A DNA stretch of 64,000 bases from Osmia lignaria lignaria (Eukaryota; Arthropoda; Insecta; Hymenoptera; Megachilidae). The translations under genes and the position numbers were made by a program. Of this stretch, positions 49,201 to 60,327 are shown piece by piece (the first letter of the stretch is position 1; each line of letters opens with the position of its first letter). The notes beneath the pieces were generated by a model. It worked only from the letters and a program-made list of their open reading frames with translations, searched no databases and was not told the DNA's origin. The stretch is from the NCBI RefSeq assembly GCF_051020975.1, contig NC_135042.1:10997888-11061887 (forward strand). The letters run 5' to 3'.

Positions 49201-51315
49201 CTGCTTGCCTGTCTAGACTTTTGGGTTGTTATTTGCAAGGAACAGTTTCTGCATTAATAAATTTATATCTTATCATTTTTCTGCACATTAATTTATTATA
49301 TGGTATGCAGGCTATAAAAAATATGGCTTATATTTTGATACAAATAAAAGTGCTACTTTTCTACTCTGTTTAAGCGCTTATAATTGTGTTCTTTTTCATT
49401 TCTAAGTATGTAGCATCCGTTATGAAAATGTTTTTAACAATGAATGAACAGCTGTGTATGAATACTTTCAAATAAAAGAAGATGATGTATATATTGTCAA
49501 TATAATAATATTGACCTAAGTAAAGAGTTTAGAATTCATGAAAAACAACATACTATTACTTTCTCTTATTGAATGGTAAATATTGTTGAAGTGGAACCGT
49601 TCAATTTTACATGAATAGGGTGTGTTAAAATTTCAATAATAAGATTTGAAATTGTTTCAAGAGCAGACAGATTTAATAACAGGAATCAATATTGAATTTG
49701 TATTAGAAATGTATTTAAAAGTAACTAACAGAAAGGTTTTTTTGTGTCACTTGCACAGTTGCCATACACTGGCACAGAGGTCAAGGTGTTTCCATTATGG
49801 GCTGCTGTGGGCATCGCTATTTTATTTGCACAGAGCAGCATGTCCGTCATTCTTGCCGGTGGTGTCGGAAAAAATGGCTCCACCGTCGCAGTAAGTCAGT
49901 TCAGAAGTAATAGAATCAATGTGTAGTGCACTTTGCATTTTATCTTCATTTAGACCTACGTTAAAATAAACTATTCTACAGTTTCTCCAATACATTTAAA
50001 TAGAATATGATACCATAAAATAAATTTGCATTAACTATGTCTTTTGTACATTATTAATACCTAATGTATTGTTATTTAATTAGAGTTTAATTACATAATA
50101 TATGAACAACTTTTAATTCAAGTGTGTTCTAAATTATTTGTGGGTCTAAATTTAGCAAGAGCATCACACAGAACTGTTTACTGTACCTTTTTTTCCATTT
50201 CGGTTAACACCTTTTCCTATGTATTTCTGAATTTATATGGATATATCATACATTTCCATTTTTATAATCCTATCCATTAATTGCACTTTTCCCTCCATCT
50301 TTAAAGAATTGCATGTATTGTAAATAGTAATACACTAACATTAATTAATATAGGTTTTAATGCAACTGCTATTTTATTAATATTAAATAACTTTGTACAT
50401 ACTGCATTTGCCATACTTAGAACCTAGAAGTAGTTTAATTATCTTTACATTTCTGTTTTAATCTTCATATTTTAACGTGTTTCATAAGTAAATACTTCTA
50501 AACTTGAATGTTTCTAAAAACTTGCATCTTGTTCTTGAATGTGTTAATATTGTTATAAAATTTATGATTCAGTATATCTTGCAATTAAATTATATTTGAG
50601 TTATAATAATTAATGATCAGCTTGCAAGCAATATCTTTTTATTGATTATATGTACCTTTATGATATTTATTTTATTTCAGGGAACATCAGTTTTATCACC
50701 AATTATTCCATTTAGCTTTGTGGTAGTACCAGCTTTTATAATTTATAGAAAAAGTGCTGAACATGTATATGAAAATCATCCTGCACTGTATATACTTGCA
50801 TTTGGAATGGTTGCAGCTAAAGTTACCAATCGATTAGTGGTAGGTATATACTAATGATAAATATTTGTCTGTCTTTGATTTGTAAACTGTATTATGATTC
50901 ATTATCACAGGTTGCTCATATGACAAAAAATGAAATGCAATATTTAGACAGTTCATTGATTGGACCAGCAATGCTGTTCTTGAATCAATATTTCAATTTC
51001 TTTATCAAAGAATATTATGTTCTTTGGCTATGCTTTGTAAGTTTTATAATCTATATAAAAATATTTCTTTTTCTTAATTCTTTTATTTTTAGTTATCCTG
51101 TTTTATGTATTATTCGTTTTTATTTCTAGATCTGGGTGACTTTGGATTTATTCCGATATAGTGCTCAAATATGCCTTGAGATTTGCGATCATATGAAGAT
51201 CAAACTGTTTAGGATACCCTTAGGAGATCATCGATCGAGCCAGGTTTCTAATACAGCTGAAAAAAATGGTACTAACAGGTCCCAACGTAACAGATTGCAA
51301 AAAAAACATCATTAG
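46202..51315 (+). CDS. CEPT1: Choline/ethanolamine phosphotransferase (CEPT1 type)
   Basis: Constitutive exons: 46202-46438, 46667-46814, 46956-47078, 47164-47267, then one of three alternative fifth exons (47954-48088, 48970-49104 or 49759-49890), then 50681-50839, 50911-51036 and 51130-51315. With the first version the protein has 405 aa (human CEPT1 416). The CDP-alcohol phosphotransferase signature DG-x2-AR-x8-G-x3-D-x3-D is complete (Asp102, Gly103, Ala106, Arg107, Gly116, Asp120, Asp124). Around it, IYQSLDAIDGKQARRTG and CAHWQTYVSG are near identical to human CEPT1. The enzyme joins CDP-choline or CDP-ethanolamine to diacylglycerol, the last step of the Kennedy pathway, in ER/nuclear membranes. 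The alternative exon replaces residues 205-249, a membrane-span region. The C-terminus is basic and ends QKKHH. Confidence 0.93.
47954..48088 (+). other. CEPT1 alternative exon 5a
   Basis: 135 nt, phase 0 at both ends, with CAG acceptor and GTAAGT donor. It encodes 45 aa beginning IPYIDGFMFKYLIGVMTVIC and ending GGVGKNGSTVA. It is the version closest to the human constitutive exon. Confidence 0.85.
48136..48175 (+). repeat. Short tandem duplication (17-bp unit)
   Basis: The unit CAGCATGGCATGAGGA plus one base is present twice in tandem with a partial third, about 50 nt downstream of alternative exon 5a. It is relatively GC-rich for this intron. Confidence 0.5.
48970..49104 (+). other. CEPT1 alternative exon 5b
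   Basis: Also exactly 135 nt, phase 0, TAG acceptor and GTAAGT donor. It encodes 45 aa beginning MPVLGVGTISNYVAVLFYAG and ending GGIGKNGSTIA. The middle is quite different from 5a, the last eleven residues almost the same. Confidence 0.85.
49759..49890 (+). other. CEPT1 alternative exon 5c
   Basis: 132 nt, phase 0, CAG acceptor and GTAAGT donor. It encodes 44 aa beginning LPYTGTEVKVFPLWAAVGIA and ending GGVGKNGSTVA. Like 5b it lies in the same interval between exons 4 and 6. Confidence 0.85.
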
Positions 51316-54300
51316 GATTTACTTGTGATAATAAATCTGCTGTATGATTCACTTTATGTATAAAGGAGAGTTATAATACAAGAGATCATAGATATTTGAT
51401 AAATTTTGTTATTATGACTGTATATATAAACAAGTGTTCGAATAGTACAGTTCATTTATTATCACATTTATTTGTAATCATCGTCGCATCTGATTAGTAC
51501 TGAATATATAAATAAAAGGTCTCATCAACATATTTGATTAAAAGTTACTCACTGCTTCTCGTCGATTGCAGCTATTTTCTGTTATCGACGAAAAGATATG
51601 AACCTAGTGATCAAAACTAAATAAATAGAGCAATAGAAACAATACATAGACACATGACAAAAAGTAATGCATAATTATCGAATACTTGAATGAAAAGACA
51701 TGACAAATTTTAAGTTTCATAGTTAATCTGATTAAATCAGTAAATGTGAATTTATTTATTTTTTAATGATTAGTGGACAAAACATTTGTGTAGTATAGTG
51801 AAAATTCACTTTAAATATCATAATTATTTTGGAATCTCAAAAGAAAGTTTTTTTAAATACAGTATTAAAAAGAAAATTATAAATTAAATAACTGTTTCTT
51901 CTTTATAAGTTTCAAATATTTTTGAAGGTCTCTTTTATGTACCATATTATAGTCCTGGTTTTCATCTAGAATACTTGAATTTATTAGAAAAATAAAACAG
52001 TTCTGTTTTATAACCAACATGTATATAGTTATATACTACAAATATTTCCATAGTCAATTATAACATAAACTATTTATAGCGTAAGCGAACAACCAAAGAT
52101 AGTTACTTTGAGTTCAAGTGACCCTAATCTACGGTTTTCGGTATTTTTCTTGCTTATCTACAATTTAATGAGGAATTGTAAGGAATTGAAAGAATGTTGC
52201 TGATTAACAAATCACGATAATTGTGTGTTCTAATAATCTCTTTTATTGAATATTTATTAGTGAACGAAGAAAATTGTAAACGCAAAACGTATAGAGCATA
52301 GGAAATGTACGTATATATTGCACATGTATATTAATGGTAATATTTTTCATTTGTAATGATTTATCATTTAGCTCAGATGTGGCCTTAACATACGCTTATC
52401 AATTGCAACTATAAATAATTATAGTTCTATAAATCCACAAAAGAGATTCATTAATTTTTAATGATCAACAATATGTGGCAGAGATTCTTATTTTTTTCTT
52501 TAGTACAATTAATGCTATACGAGAAACATGAATAATCATTGTAAAATTTATTTGTTATTGCTTACATAAAGTATGGCATATTGATCGAATAATATTCAAT
52601 TGTACAAAGTGTCATAGAATTATATGATAAAGATGTGTTCTCTTATTAAACGTTCATTAAATGTGCACATTTAGATTCTCAATATGTTGTAGACTTTGTG
52701 ATTAATGAAAAGTAAATTTTACAATAATTGTGCATTACTAAATAAGAAATGCATCATTTCAGAAGTGTGATACAGATGTTAAGTATACTTCAATTAAAAA
52801 ATTTCTGTTAGTGATCCCAAATGTGAGAGGAAATATTTTGAGCTTTTAATAGGTTTTTTTGCAAGAATTAAAAGCATTTGAAAACTTAAACAGTGATTAA
52901 ATGGTTTATAATAGATCAATTTATATTGTAACATTAAATCATTGTAAAGGTTTTTCATTAGCCATGAAGTATTCTATTATAGCTGTACAATAAATCTTCA
53001 GTTTTTATAAAGTAATCAAGATTCTCGGGATGATAATATTAGGGTTGTTTGGAATATTATTGGAAAATAAAAAAAAATATGTACCTAATATTTTGATGTA
53101 TCGTATTTTGGTTTCTATTCATAAACTGTATGATACTTTTTAGATAAACAATTTTCCTATCACATGCTATATTTCATTTACACGTTTTTATTGAAAGAGA
53201 CAATGTTTAGGAATTACTGTCCTATTTCCTAGTCTTTAGAAACTCTAATCCATGTTAATCCTTCTGAAACAAACTTTCAAAGGTGATTCTTCCAAGTAAA
53301 CTGTAAATCTCACTTTCTAATATATAATTCTATGGACGTTTTAGACATTAATCTGCATGCTGCATTACTGTACTCGAGATATTAAAATTTTAACAAAATG
53401 TTTAACAATTTTATATCAGCCTTGAATTGGTAAAACAATGGATTTTAGTATATCGTTTTCTTTGGTAAAGCGATGAAGTACGTAATCCAGCAAGTAGAGA
53501 TGGCATGCTAAAACTTATGTTTGCATGTTTCTTTGCCTATGTGCATAGTTTTAAAGCTTCATCAACTACATTCTCTAACTGTTCTATTAATTTATATAAT
53601 CCAATTAACTAAACACTGTTACATACTTGATCAACCAGGTATGAAGAAGGAAAGCATACTGTATATTAACACCTATATTATACTAAAACGTTTAATGAAA
53701 AAAGAAATGCTTCTAACTTTAACATGTCAATATTCCAAATAATTAACAGCAGATTAAAATGAAACATAAGAAGAAGTTAGAAATGTTAATAAGAAGAAGG
53801 ATTATAATGGTGTAGTATCAAATGGTTATCAATCTCCCTGAATTATTATTACTTATTAAAGATGGGTATATAATTCTCTAACTGTTAGATAGTATTAATA
53901 ATGTCTGTTAAAGTATAATATATAATAACATGTTCACTTACGTATGTGCGAATAACACTGGCCAAAAAAGAGACAATATTAGAGCAATAAAATATCAGTA
54001 GAGATGATTAAAAAATGTTCAACTAACACTGTAACAAGGTATTCGCACATGCCCATTATAAATGTTCTTATTCGTTGGTGTGCATGAATATAGTTTTGTT
54101 CACAGTTCACATGATGGTGGAACAAGAACCTCTGTTAGACGAGGATTATCATCATGGATCCGATACCACCCTCGACCTATGACGATTGCAAAAATATTTC
54201 TCAACGTTCAGAGATGGACAGGGTGTCAATAAAAAGTTTCTGCTAATTGGAAATTATTTTTTCCAATGAAAGACTCGTGTACAACTGGTATGGTAGCAAG

Positions 54301-55125
54301 TACAAAATCTTGGCTGACCTTTGCTCCCTTCTGGATTGCTTGCATTTTTTTTTATCAACATTTAGATAGAGAAGGGAGATGGAAGCTTGTGGATACGTAT
54401 AGGATACGTTTGAAAACCAGTGATTGAAACATAGTTGTTCTAAACAACTTAATACACCGTTAGATAAGACTTCATTATCAATTGTTTCAGATTTTAGATT
54501 TTAACCCTTGTGCACTGTTTAAATGAAGAAATATATTAGATCTGAAAGAGTGCTTGAGGGTTGAAAGATTTAAGAAAATGGGGGTAGGAAGATAATTCTT
54601 TTTCTTTTTTTTTTAGAAGGTCATCCTTTATAAGGATAATCCTTGATACTATGTAAGAGGAGATAGGACATTTTTCTTGATACAATTTTAAATGAGAACT
54701 TTTCTCTGGACATATTTGGTATCAAGATAATACAGGTGTTAGCATAATAAAGTAACATATGTATTAATTTCCAATGTATTATGGTCTTTTAATTTTCACT
54801 GAATTCTTAAAATACTTGTTTAAAGTCATAGAGGAGAGCAAAGTAGGGCAGCAATGATTTTATAAATAGCAGTTCGACGTAAAATTTATGTAACACTTTC
54901 ATCTATTTATTTACTTAAGATTCAAGTTGAAATTATATTATTATCTGTATAAAAAAATTTTTTCACCGAAAGTTACATGGTTTTTAAAATACTACGTATC
55001 ATCAAGTGAATGACTACGTATTGTTGTAAACTGTGAATAATGTAATTTTGTGCAATCAAATAAAATTTTCATTAACACTTTGTTCTTTCTTTTCTCCTTA
55101 GTTTAAATTTCATTAAAGTGATTTA
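51316..55125. other. CEPT1 3' UTR and intergenic DNA
   Basis: About 3.8 kb of AT-rich sequence. Possible poly(A) signals (AATAAA) occur at about 51512 and 52990. One short coding-like exon is present at 54106-54182 (listed separately). Otherwise I see no gene. Confidence 0.4.
54106..54182 (+). other. Candidate alternative last exon (acidic dileucine tail)
   Basis: A good acceptor (TTTTGTTCACAG) opens a frame reading HMMVEQEPLLDEDYHHGSDT and ending TLDL plus TGA. EPLLDED is an acidic dileucine-type sorting motif. The phase would fit a cryptic GT donor inside CEPT1 exon 8 (after about 51270), giving CEPT1 a different tail. Alternatively it belongs to an unseen gene or is chance. Confidence 0.3.
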
Positions 55126-55328
55126 TATTGACGAATTAAACATAAAACATTGTTTAAAACTGATTTTGAATGTAACAATATTATACCGCAAATACATATT
55201 TATATATATCTATAATTCGTTGATTAATTTTCCTTCAAAGTTTTAACTATTAATTATTGAGATTAAACCAGTTCGATCTTTTATACGCTTGAATTACGCG
55301 GGCAAGTATATTAAATTTTTTTGGATCA

Positions 55329-55342
55329 GCGCCATCTAGCGG
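55329..55342 (+). promoter_or_regulatory. CTCF-like motif, left arm
   Basis: GCGCCATCTAGCGG fits the insect CTCF consensus GCGCCMYCTAGYGG exactly. It is one of three copies in the fold-back element. Binding is inferred from the motif only. Confidence 0.5.
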
Positions 55343-55946
55343 ACGGTGATAGGAACTAACGATTTCTAATAGGAGAGCAGAATGAGCAAGGAGGTATGCC
55401 AGGAGGTATACTATGCACACCCAAGGAAAAATCATTAATAACTCATTTTCCAGGAACAATTTATGAACTTTTATAATTTCTATATAAACTACATGCTTGT
55501 AGCTACTTTCTCATATAGGTTTTGTAAGGATCCAGCCAGTGATTAATTAATTACAACAGTTTTAAGATCGACCCCTCGATCCGCGCTTACCGACGGGGGA
55601 GAACTTTCAAAGTTTTCTGCTTTCCGGTGATTAATTTCCGTACATCAACAATTAAAGAAGAAAGAATAGCATCTTAGCTTTCTTCTAATATAGGTTTAAT
55701 AAGCCTACTTTACTCGATTAATTAATTATTAGCAATTTTTCATGTAATCGTTCTTGTAGGTTTGAGCCGCCGTCCATTCAACTGTTCATAATTAATTAAT
55801 TACTGACAGGATCTTCACAAAATCCATATGTGAAAGTTGCTACGAGCATATACTTCAAGAATTAATCATAAAAGTTCATAAATTGTTCCTAGAAAATGAG
55901 TTATTAATGATTTTCCCTTCGTGTGTCGCTTTTTAAAAATTTGGCA

Positions 55947-55960
55947 GCGCCATCTAGCGG
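55947..55960 (+). promoter_or_regulatory. CTCF-like motif, central spacer
   Basis: The same 14-mer GCGCCATCTAGCGG lies in the 82-nt spacer at the centre of the palindrome. Confidence 0.5.
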
Positions 55961-56576
55961 ATGGAATCGGAACTAAAGAATGTAATGCTAGGCCCCCGCA
56001 GGGAAAAATCATTAATAACTCATTTTCTAGGAACAATTTATGAACTTTTATGATTAATTCTTGAAGTGCGTGTTCTCAGCAACTTTCACATATAGGTTTT
56101 GTAAAGATCCTGTTAGTAATTAATTAATTATAAACAGTTCAAGGGACGGCGGCTCAAACCTGCAAGAACGATCACTTGAAAAATTGCTAATAATTAATTA
56201 ATTACGTACAAGAGGCTCATAAAACCTGTAGTAGAAGAAAGCTAAGATGCTATTCTTTATTCTTTAACCATTGAAATATGGAAATTAATCACCGGAAAGT
56301 AGAAAACTATGAAAGTTCTCTCCCGTCGGTAAGCGCGTATCGAGCGGTCGATCTTAAAACTGTTATAATTAATTAATTACTGGCTGGATCCTTACAAAAC
56401 CTATATGAGAAAGTAGCTACAAGCATGTAGTTTATATAGAAATTATAAAAGTTCATAAATTGTTCCTGGAAAATGAGTTATTAATGATTTTTCCTTGGGT
56501 GTGCATAGTATACCTCCTGGCATACCTCCTTGCTCATTCTGCTCTCCTATTAGAAATCGTTAGTTCCTATCACCGT

Positions 56577-56590
56577 CCGCTAGATGGCGC
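56577..56590 (-). promoter_or_regulatory. CTCF-like motif, right arm
   Basis: CCGCTAGATGGCGC, the inverted mirror of the left-arm copy. The left- and right-arm motifs are thus in convergent orientation. Confidence 0.5.
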
Positions 56591-56793
56591 TGATCCAAAA
56601 AAATTTAATATACTTGCCCGCGTAATTCAAGCGTATAAAAGATCGAACTGGTTTAATCTCAATAATTAATAGTTAAAACTTTGAAGGAAAATTAATCAAC
56701 GAATTATAGATATATATAAATATGTATTTGCGATATAATATTGTTACATTCAAAATCAGTTTTAAACAATGTTTTATGTTTAATTCGTCAATA

Positions 56794-57387
56794 TATATCT
56801 CTTTGTGGGCGTCATGACTAGTTATTAATTGTTCTTATTATAATTCTTCAAAGGGAATACCGTACCCCAGGGGTTGTGGACACCCCCAAAATGATGAGCC
56901 CTCGAAAACAAGGACATGTCCATTTTTGTTGTATCTGTAGTTACTGATATACATTTACGTGCGCATACGCAGAAGTTTGATTAAGATACAAAAGTCACGA
57001 TTACAATCGCTCAGAATCAGTTAGCAGTTGAAAGCGACTCGTTAACACTGTCGATGTTAATGCTATGTATTACCAATTAAAATATATGATGTTTGATTTG
57101 TTATATGATACCGATCAGTTAATTAATTACTTAAGTATGCATATAATTTTTAAGCCTTTTCATACAATCTTATGAAAATATTATAACTGATTCGTAAAAA
57201 ATTTCATACTTTTCTAATTATATTGTACTCTGTGATTATTTTCGCAAACTAAGGACAAAAGACTACACAAATAAACATTAGAATAATAAAAATAAATTTA
57301 ATTTGTCTATCTTCAGTTACAGTTCATTATAAAACTCTCAGTTTTTCATTGAAATAATTGAATATTGTTGATTTAAAGGGCTCTTAG
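56794..57387. other. Intergenic, nothing recognised
   Basis: AT-rich DNA between the fold-back element and the coding-like exons. A GC-richer patch at about 56865-56915 has no recognised function. Confidence 0.4.
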
Positions 57388-57612
57388 ACCTTCGAATATA
57401 GTTTCTACGTCCCTGTTTTCCACCTCCACGTTCCCGAACATCCAACTAAGCCTGACAAAGTTATTGATCCAGCTGGTAGCAAGCACGTCTATGCAATGAG
57501 GCCATCCATTCTCGAGGATGGTACACGTTCCTTATCCAACATTGTAGTAGTCGTTCGGAAGGTGCAACGTCATATTGCGCAGCCGGACTCTCCTTTCTTA
57601 CGTACTCCTTAA
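57388..57612 (+). CDS. Coding-like exon of an unidentified gene (or pseudogene)
   Basis: After a TCTTAG acceptor, 74 codons are open in one frame: TFEYSFYVPVFHLHVPEHPT, then a stretch with KPDKVIDPAGSKHVYAMRP and a Val/Arg-rich end before a stop at 57610. Codon content and amino-acid mix look like real protein. A donor-like GTACTC at 57602 would end the exon one base after the TTA codon. The minus strand also has an open frame here, but the plus frame is longer. I do not recognise the family. An initiating Met exon was not found upstream. Confidence 0.4.
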   Translation, partial: TFEYSFYVPVFHLHVPEHPTKPDKVIDPAGSKHVYAMRPSILEDGTRSLSNIVVVVRKVQRHIAQPDSPFLRTP

Positions 57613-57676
57613 TCACATTAGTTTTGCGCACTCATCCTTCGTCTGTTCTGAACTTTGAATCAATGGCTTTATCGAC

Positions 57677-58106
57677 GTGTTTTGTCAGCAATTCAATCAA
57701 AAGCAGACCAAACTCCTTTCAATTATGTTTCTGACAAAGAACTTCAACGTGCTGACTGATGTGGAGGGTCATCACTCGCATCACAAATTTAATTATAATG
57801 GAAGACCTGAAAGAAAAGAAGAAATTAACAAAAATTTGCAATCAGAGCATCTTGCACTACTGTCTGCGTTATAATCTATTATTTGTTTAATTTTAAATCA
57901 TTTATGTTTGTCTTGTTTTGAATATAGATAAAATAGCAGTCTTAATTTTCAATGAACAGCTCTATTATCGACCTAATAGGATACCTATGTTCCATTATGC
58001 AAGAGTAAATAATGAAATTTCAGAATTATTAACAATATTGAAACGCGAGAACATAGAGGGGTTTCACGCACGTGTGTACGATAAGTTAATTCCACGAGGC
58101 CGATAA
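57677..58106 (+). CDS. Two further coding-like segments, probably same unidentified gene
   Basis: Segment one (57677-57874) contains a charged frame with FNYNGRPERKEEINKNLQ and then a stop. A second frame through its first third (after the acceptor at 57687-57688) also reads like protein, so a frameshift or splice inside is possible. Segment two begins after a TATAG acceptor (exon from 57928) and reads DKIAVLIFNEQLYYRPNRIP on to KLIPRGR and a TAA at 58106. No combination of visible donors joins them cleanly in one frame, so this may be a decaying gene. Family unknown. Confidence 0.4.
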
Positions 58107-60327
58107 AGCTTGAGAGAGTGTGTGTGCATAGTAAAAATTGCAAGGAACAATAAGGCAATTAACTTGCCAGCTGGTAGCTAAAAAAAGGCGTAATTTCATC
58201 CGTCTCCTGTAATGTAACTGATGATCATGTAAACCTTCCTAATTATATTATTCCATGTATTGATTACTTGTCAAAATAAATAGAATATTATACATCTACG
58301 ATTTATTTAATATTATTTATATTGAATTTTTTTTTATGTACTATAGTTTTATTGTGTATGAAGATAGGGGTGCAAATCAATCCGTATTCAAAACTAAATG
58401 ACAGTAACGCATTTAACATTATTCATATACAATATAGTTTCATCAAATAAGAATTATTTTTTTGCAAAGAAAGTTAGTTAACTTTCTTCAGGATTCTAAT
58501 AATTCAAGGTGTTGCTCGCACTAAGGCGTTATCCTTGAACTGAATAATTAATTCAAACCCTTTAGAAGAGTATTGCAATGAAAAAAGTGAACTCCCTTAT
58601 CCAAGCCATTATTCGAGAACTTAAAATAAGCTTTGACCAACTTGGCCAATTTCTCCGATGGGACTTATTATTGTTCTAATATTAATATTAATATCGTATG
58701 CAGATTGGTGAGATAATAAAGCGACGTACAAATGTGTTAATGTAATATGGTCCCAATTTGATGAGTAATTTAAGTTGAATAAAACTTTCTTACGAGGTTG
58801 AATGAAGTTGTTGAAAAGCATCGGAGAAGCAGCCTGGTACATCCGGGCTCGCTATCAGTTCAGGGTAACGATGTCCTTTTTACAACGCAAGTGCCGCCCC
58901 TGGTTGCACGCCTGCCTAGTAGCTTTGCTGCGAACGATCGTCAGTATGGTATCGCCATTTGGGCGATGCGGAGCGTATATGAGCCTCTGGCTTTTTCCCA
59001 TGGCACTGTTAAAATAGTGATCACCGACTATCCTTGTTAAACGACACGTAAGTCCTTCCTTCGAATCCTTCGTCACTCGAATCATCAATCTTTCTCGTTT
59101 TCATCACTATTCTCCTTATATTCGTCGATTCGTAAAAAGCCACGACATCAATCACGAATGACGTATCACGACACGTTGTAGAAAAGCTCCTCTATCGATG
59201 GGCATGTATTTTCACCTGAAACAGGATACATTTTTTCTTTCTTTTAAACGATTGACAAACATTTTAATTAACAGTGAATTAGATTATGTTCAGTTTAAAC
59301 GTGCTTGAAATAATTTCAACATATTGCTTTACTTATAAAAGGAACTTTGCAGAAAGCTCAAGAATAAGGGATTAAGACGCTAAAATAGTACACAATTTTG
59401 TTGAAAAATCATTTCCATTCGAAGTGAACACTTTGTTGATGTGAATTCTTGTTTAGTTTCAATTTAAGAAAGCATTCGAGTGGAGTAAAACAAGAATGTA
59501 CACATATAATTAATGAAATTAAATAAAAATTCTGATGGTAAATATTAATCACTATTGCTGGGCTGTTCTATGAATTTTTCAATTATTTCTGCAATTTTTA
59601 TAGTGAATAATAATCATCGTCCCTCGATATCACGTTTTATATTTATCGCTTTGGGTAACCGGAAGCGGAATAAAGCGACGTTTTTCTTTCCTTAAGTTGT
59701 TGATTTTTTTCATTTTGTACGGTGATATCGAAGGAGGTGTAAAAGTACAGAAAACAGTAGTTATAGTAAAAGAATTCCTGACAAATACAAGTGGATTTCT
59801 AAACTTCTAAAAATTGTTTCACGAATGGTGAATCAGCTTAAACCTTGTACAATGGCCGAGCATTTTTGTGGTTCTTGTTAACTTGATATATAGGTCACGA
59901 GGTTCGAGAAATCAATGAGAGCCGTGCTCCAAATATTGTTTCGCGTACTAGCAGTCGTACTATCAATTAATCCATTTCATTCTAATCATCCGGGGACACT
60001 GAAAAATCGAATATTTTAACTTACATCAATTTATTACTTTTAAATTAAAGATTTAACATAATTATTAATTAGGTATCAGGTGAAGAAAGAAAATTCGATG
60101 CCTTTTGATATCACACTTGAACTTAATTGAACTTAATTGAACTTACTTTATGCCGGGGAAGGTTGTTGTATGTACGTGGTATTGATTCGATCGTTTTCAG
60201 ATGTGGAAGACCAATTGAAGAATGATACAAGGATGATTCGATCGGGAGGTGATCCTGAGAAAAAGCGAACGGCTCAGATGACTCGTACACATTGCATAGA
60301 ACGGTGACAGAGCTGTAAATTACAGCT
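58107..60327. other. Upstream region of MADD with a GC-rich island
   Basis: This is probably the MADD 5' UTR/promoter region. A GC-richer island at about 58830-59010 has protein-like frames on both strands (for example plus QGNDVLFTTQVPPLVARLPS) without a clear gene model. A 10-bp tandem repeat lies at 60117-60145. Confidence 0.35.
60117..60145 (+). repeat. 10-bp tandem repeat TTGAACTTAA x 2.9
   Basis: Three consecutive copies, the last lacking its final base, about 180 nt before the MADD start. It is probably simple-sequence variation in the 5' region. Confidence 0.6.

Larger units (their letters stand above)
55126..56793. mobile_element. 1.67-kb nested fold-back (palindromic) element
   Basis: Two arms of about 790 bp (55126-55918 and 56001-56793) are inverted copies around an 82-nt spacer. 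The outer 430 bp or so are nearly perfect and the inner part more diverged. Each arm is itself partly palindromic: a unit of about 135 bp (with AGGAACAATTTATGAACTTT) appears four times in alternating orientation, near 55430-55560, 55785-55918, 56001-56135 and 56360-56490. The pattern TTAATTAATTA recurs beside each. Identical 69-codon frames in both arms are mirror images and not genes. No transposase is present. It resembles a Foldback-type DNA element. Target duplication could not be defined: the ends read ATATTGACGAATTAAAC on both sides. Confidence 0.85.

Noticed and set aside
53521..53742. 73-codon plus-strand frame beyond CEPT1
   Set aside because: Low-complexity Leu/Ile/Thr-rich composition expected from AT-rich DNA; no splice or promoter context.
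55250..55459. 69-codon frame, identical to the one at 56460-56669 on the other strand
   Set aside because: They are mirror images produced by the palindrome arms. The peptide has no family features and the start overlaps the repeated unit.
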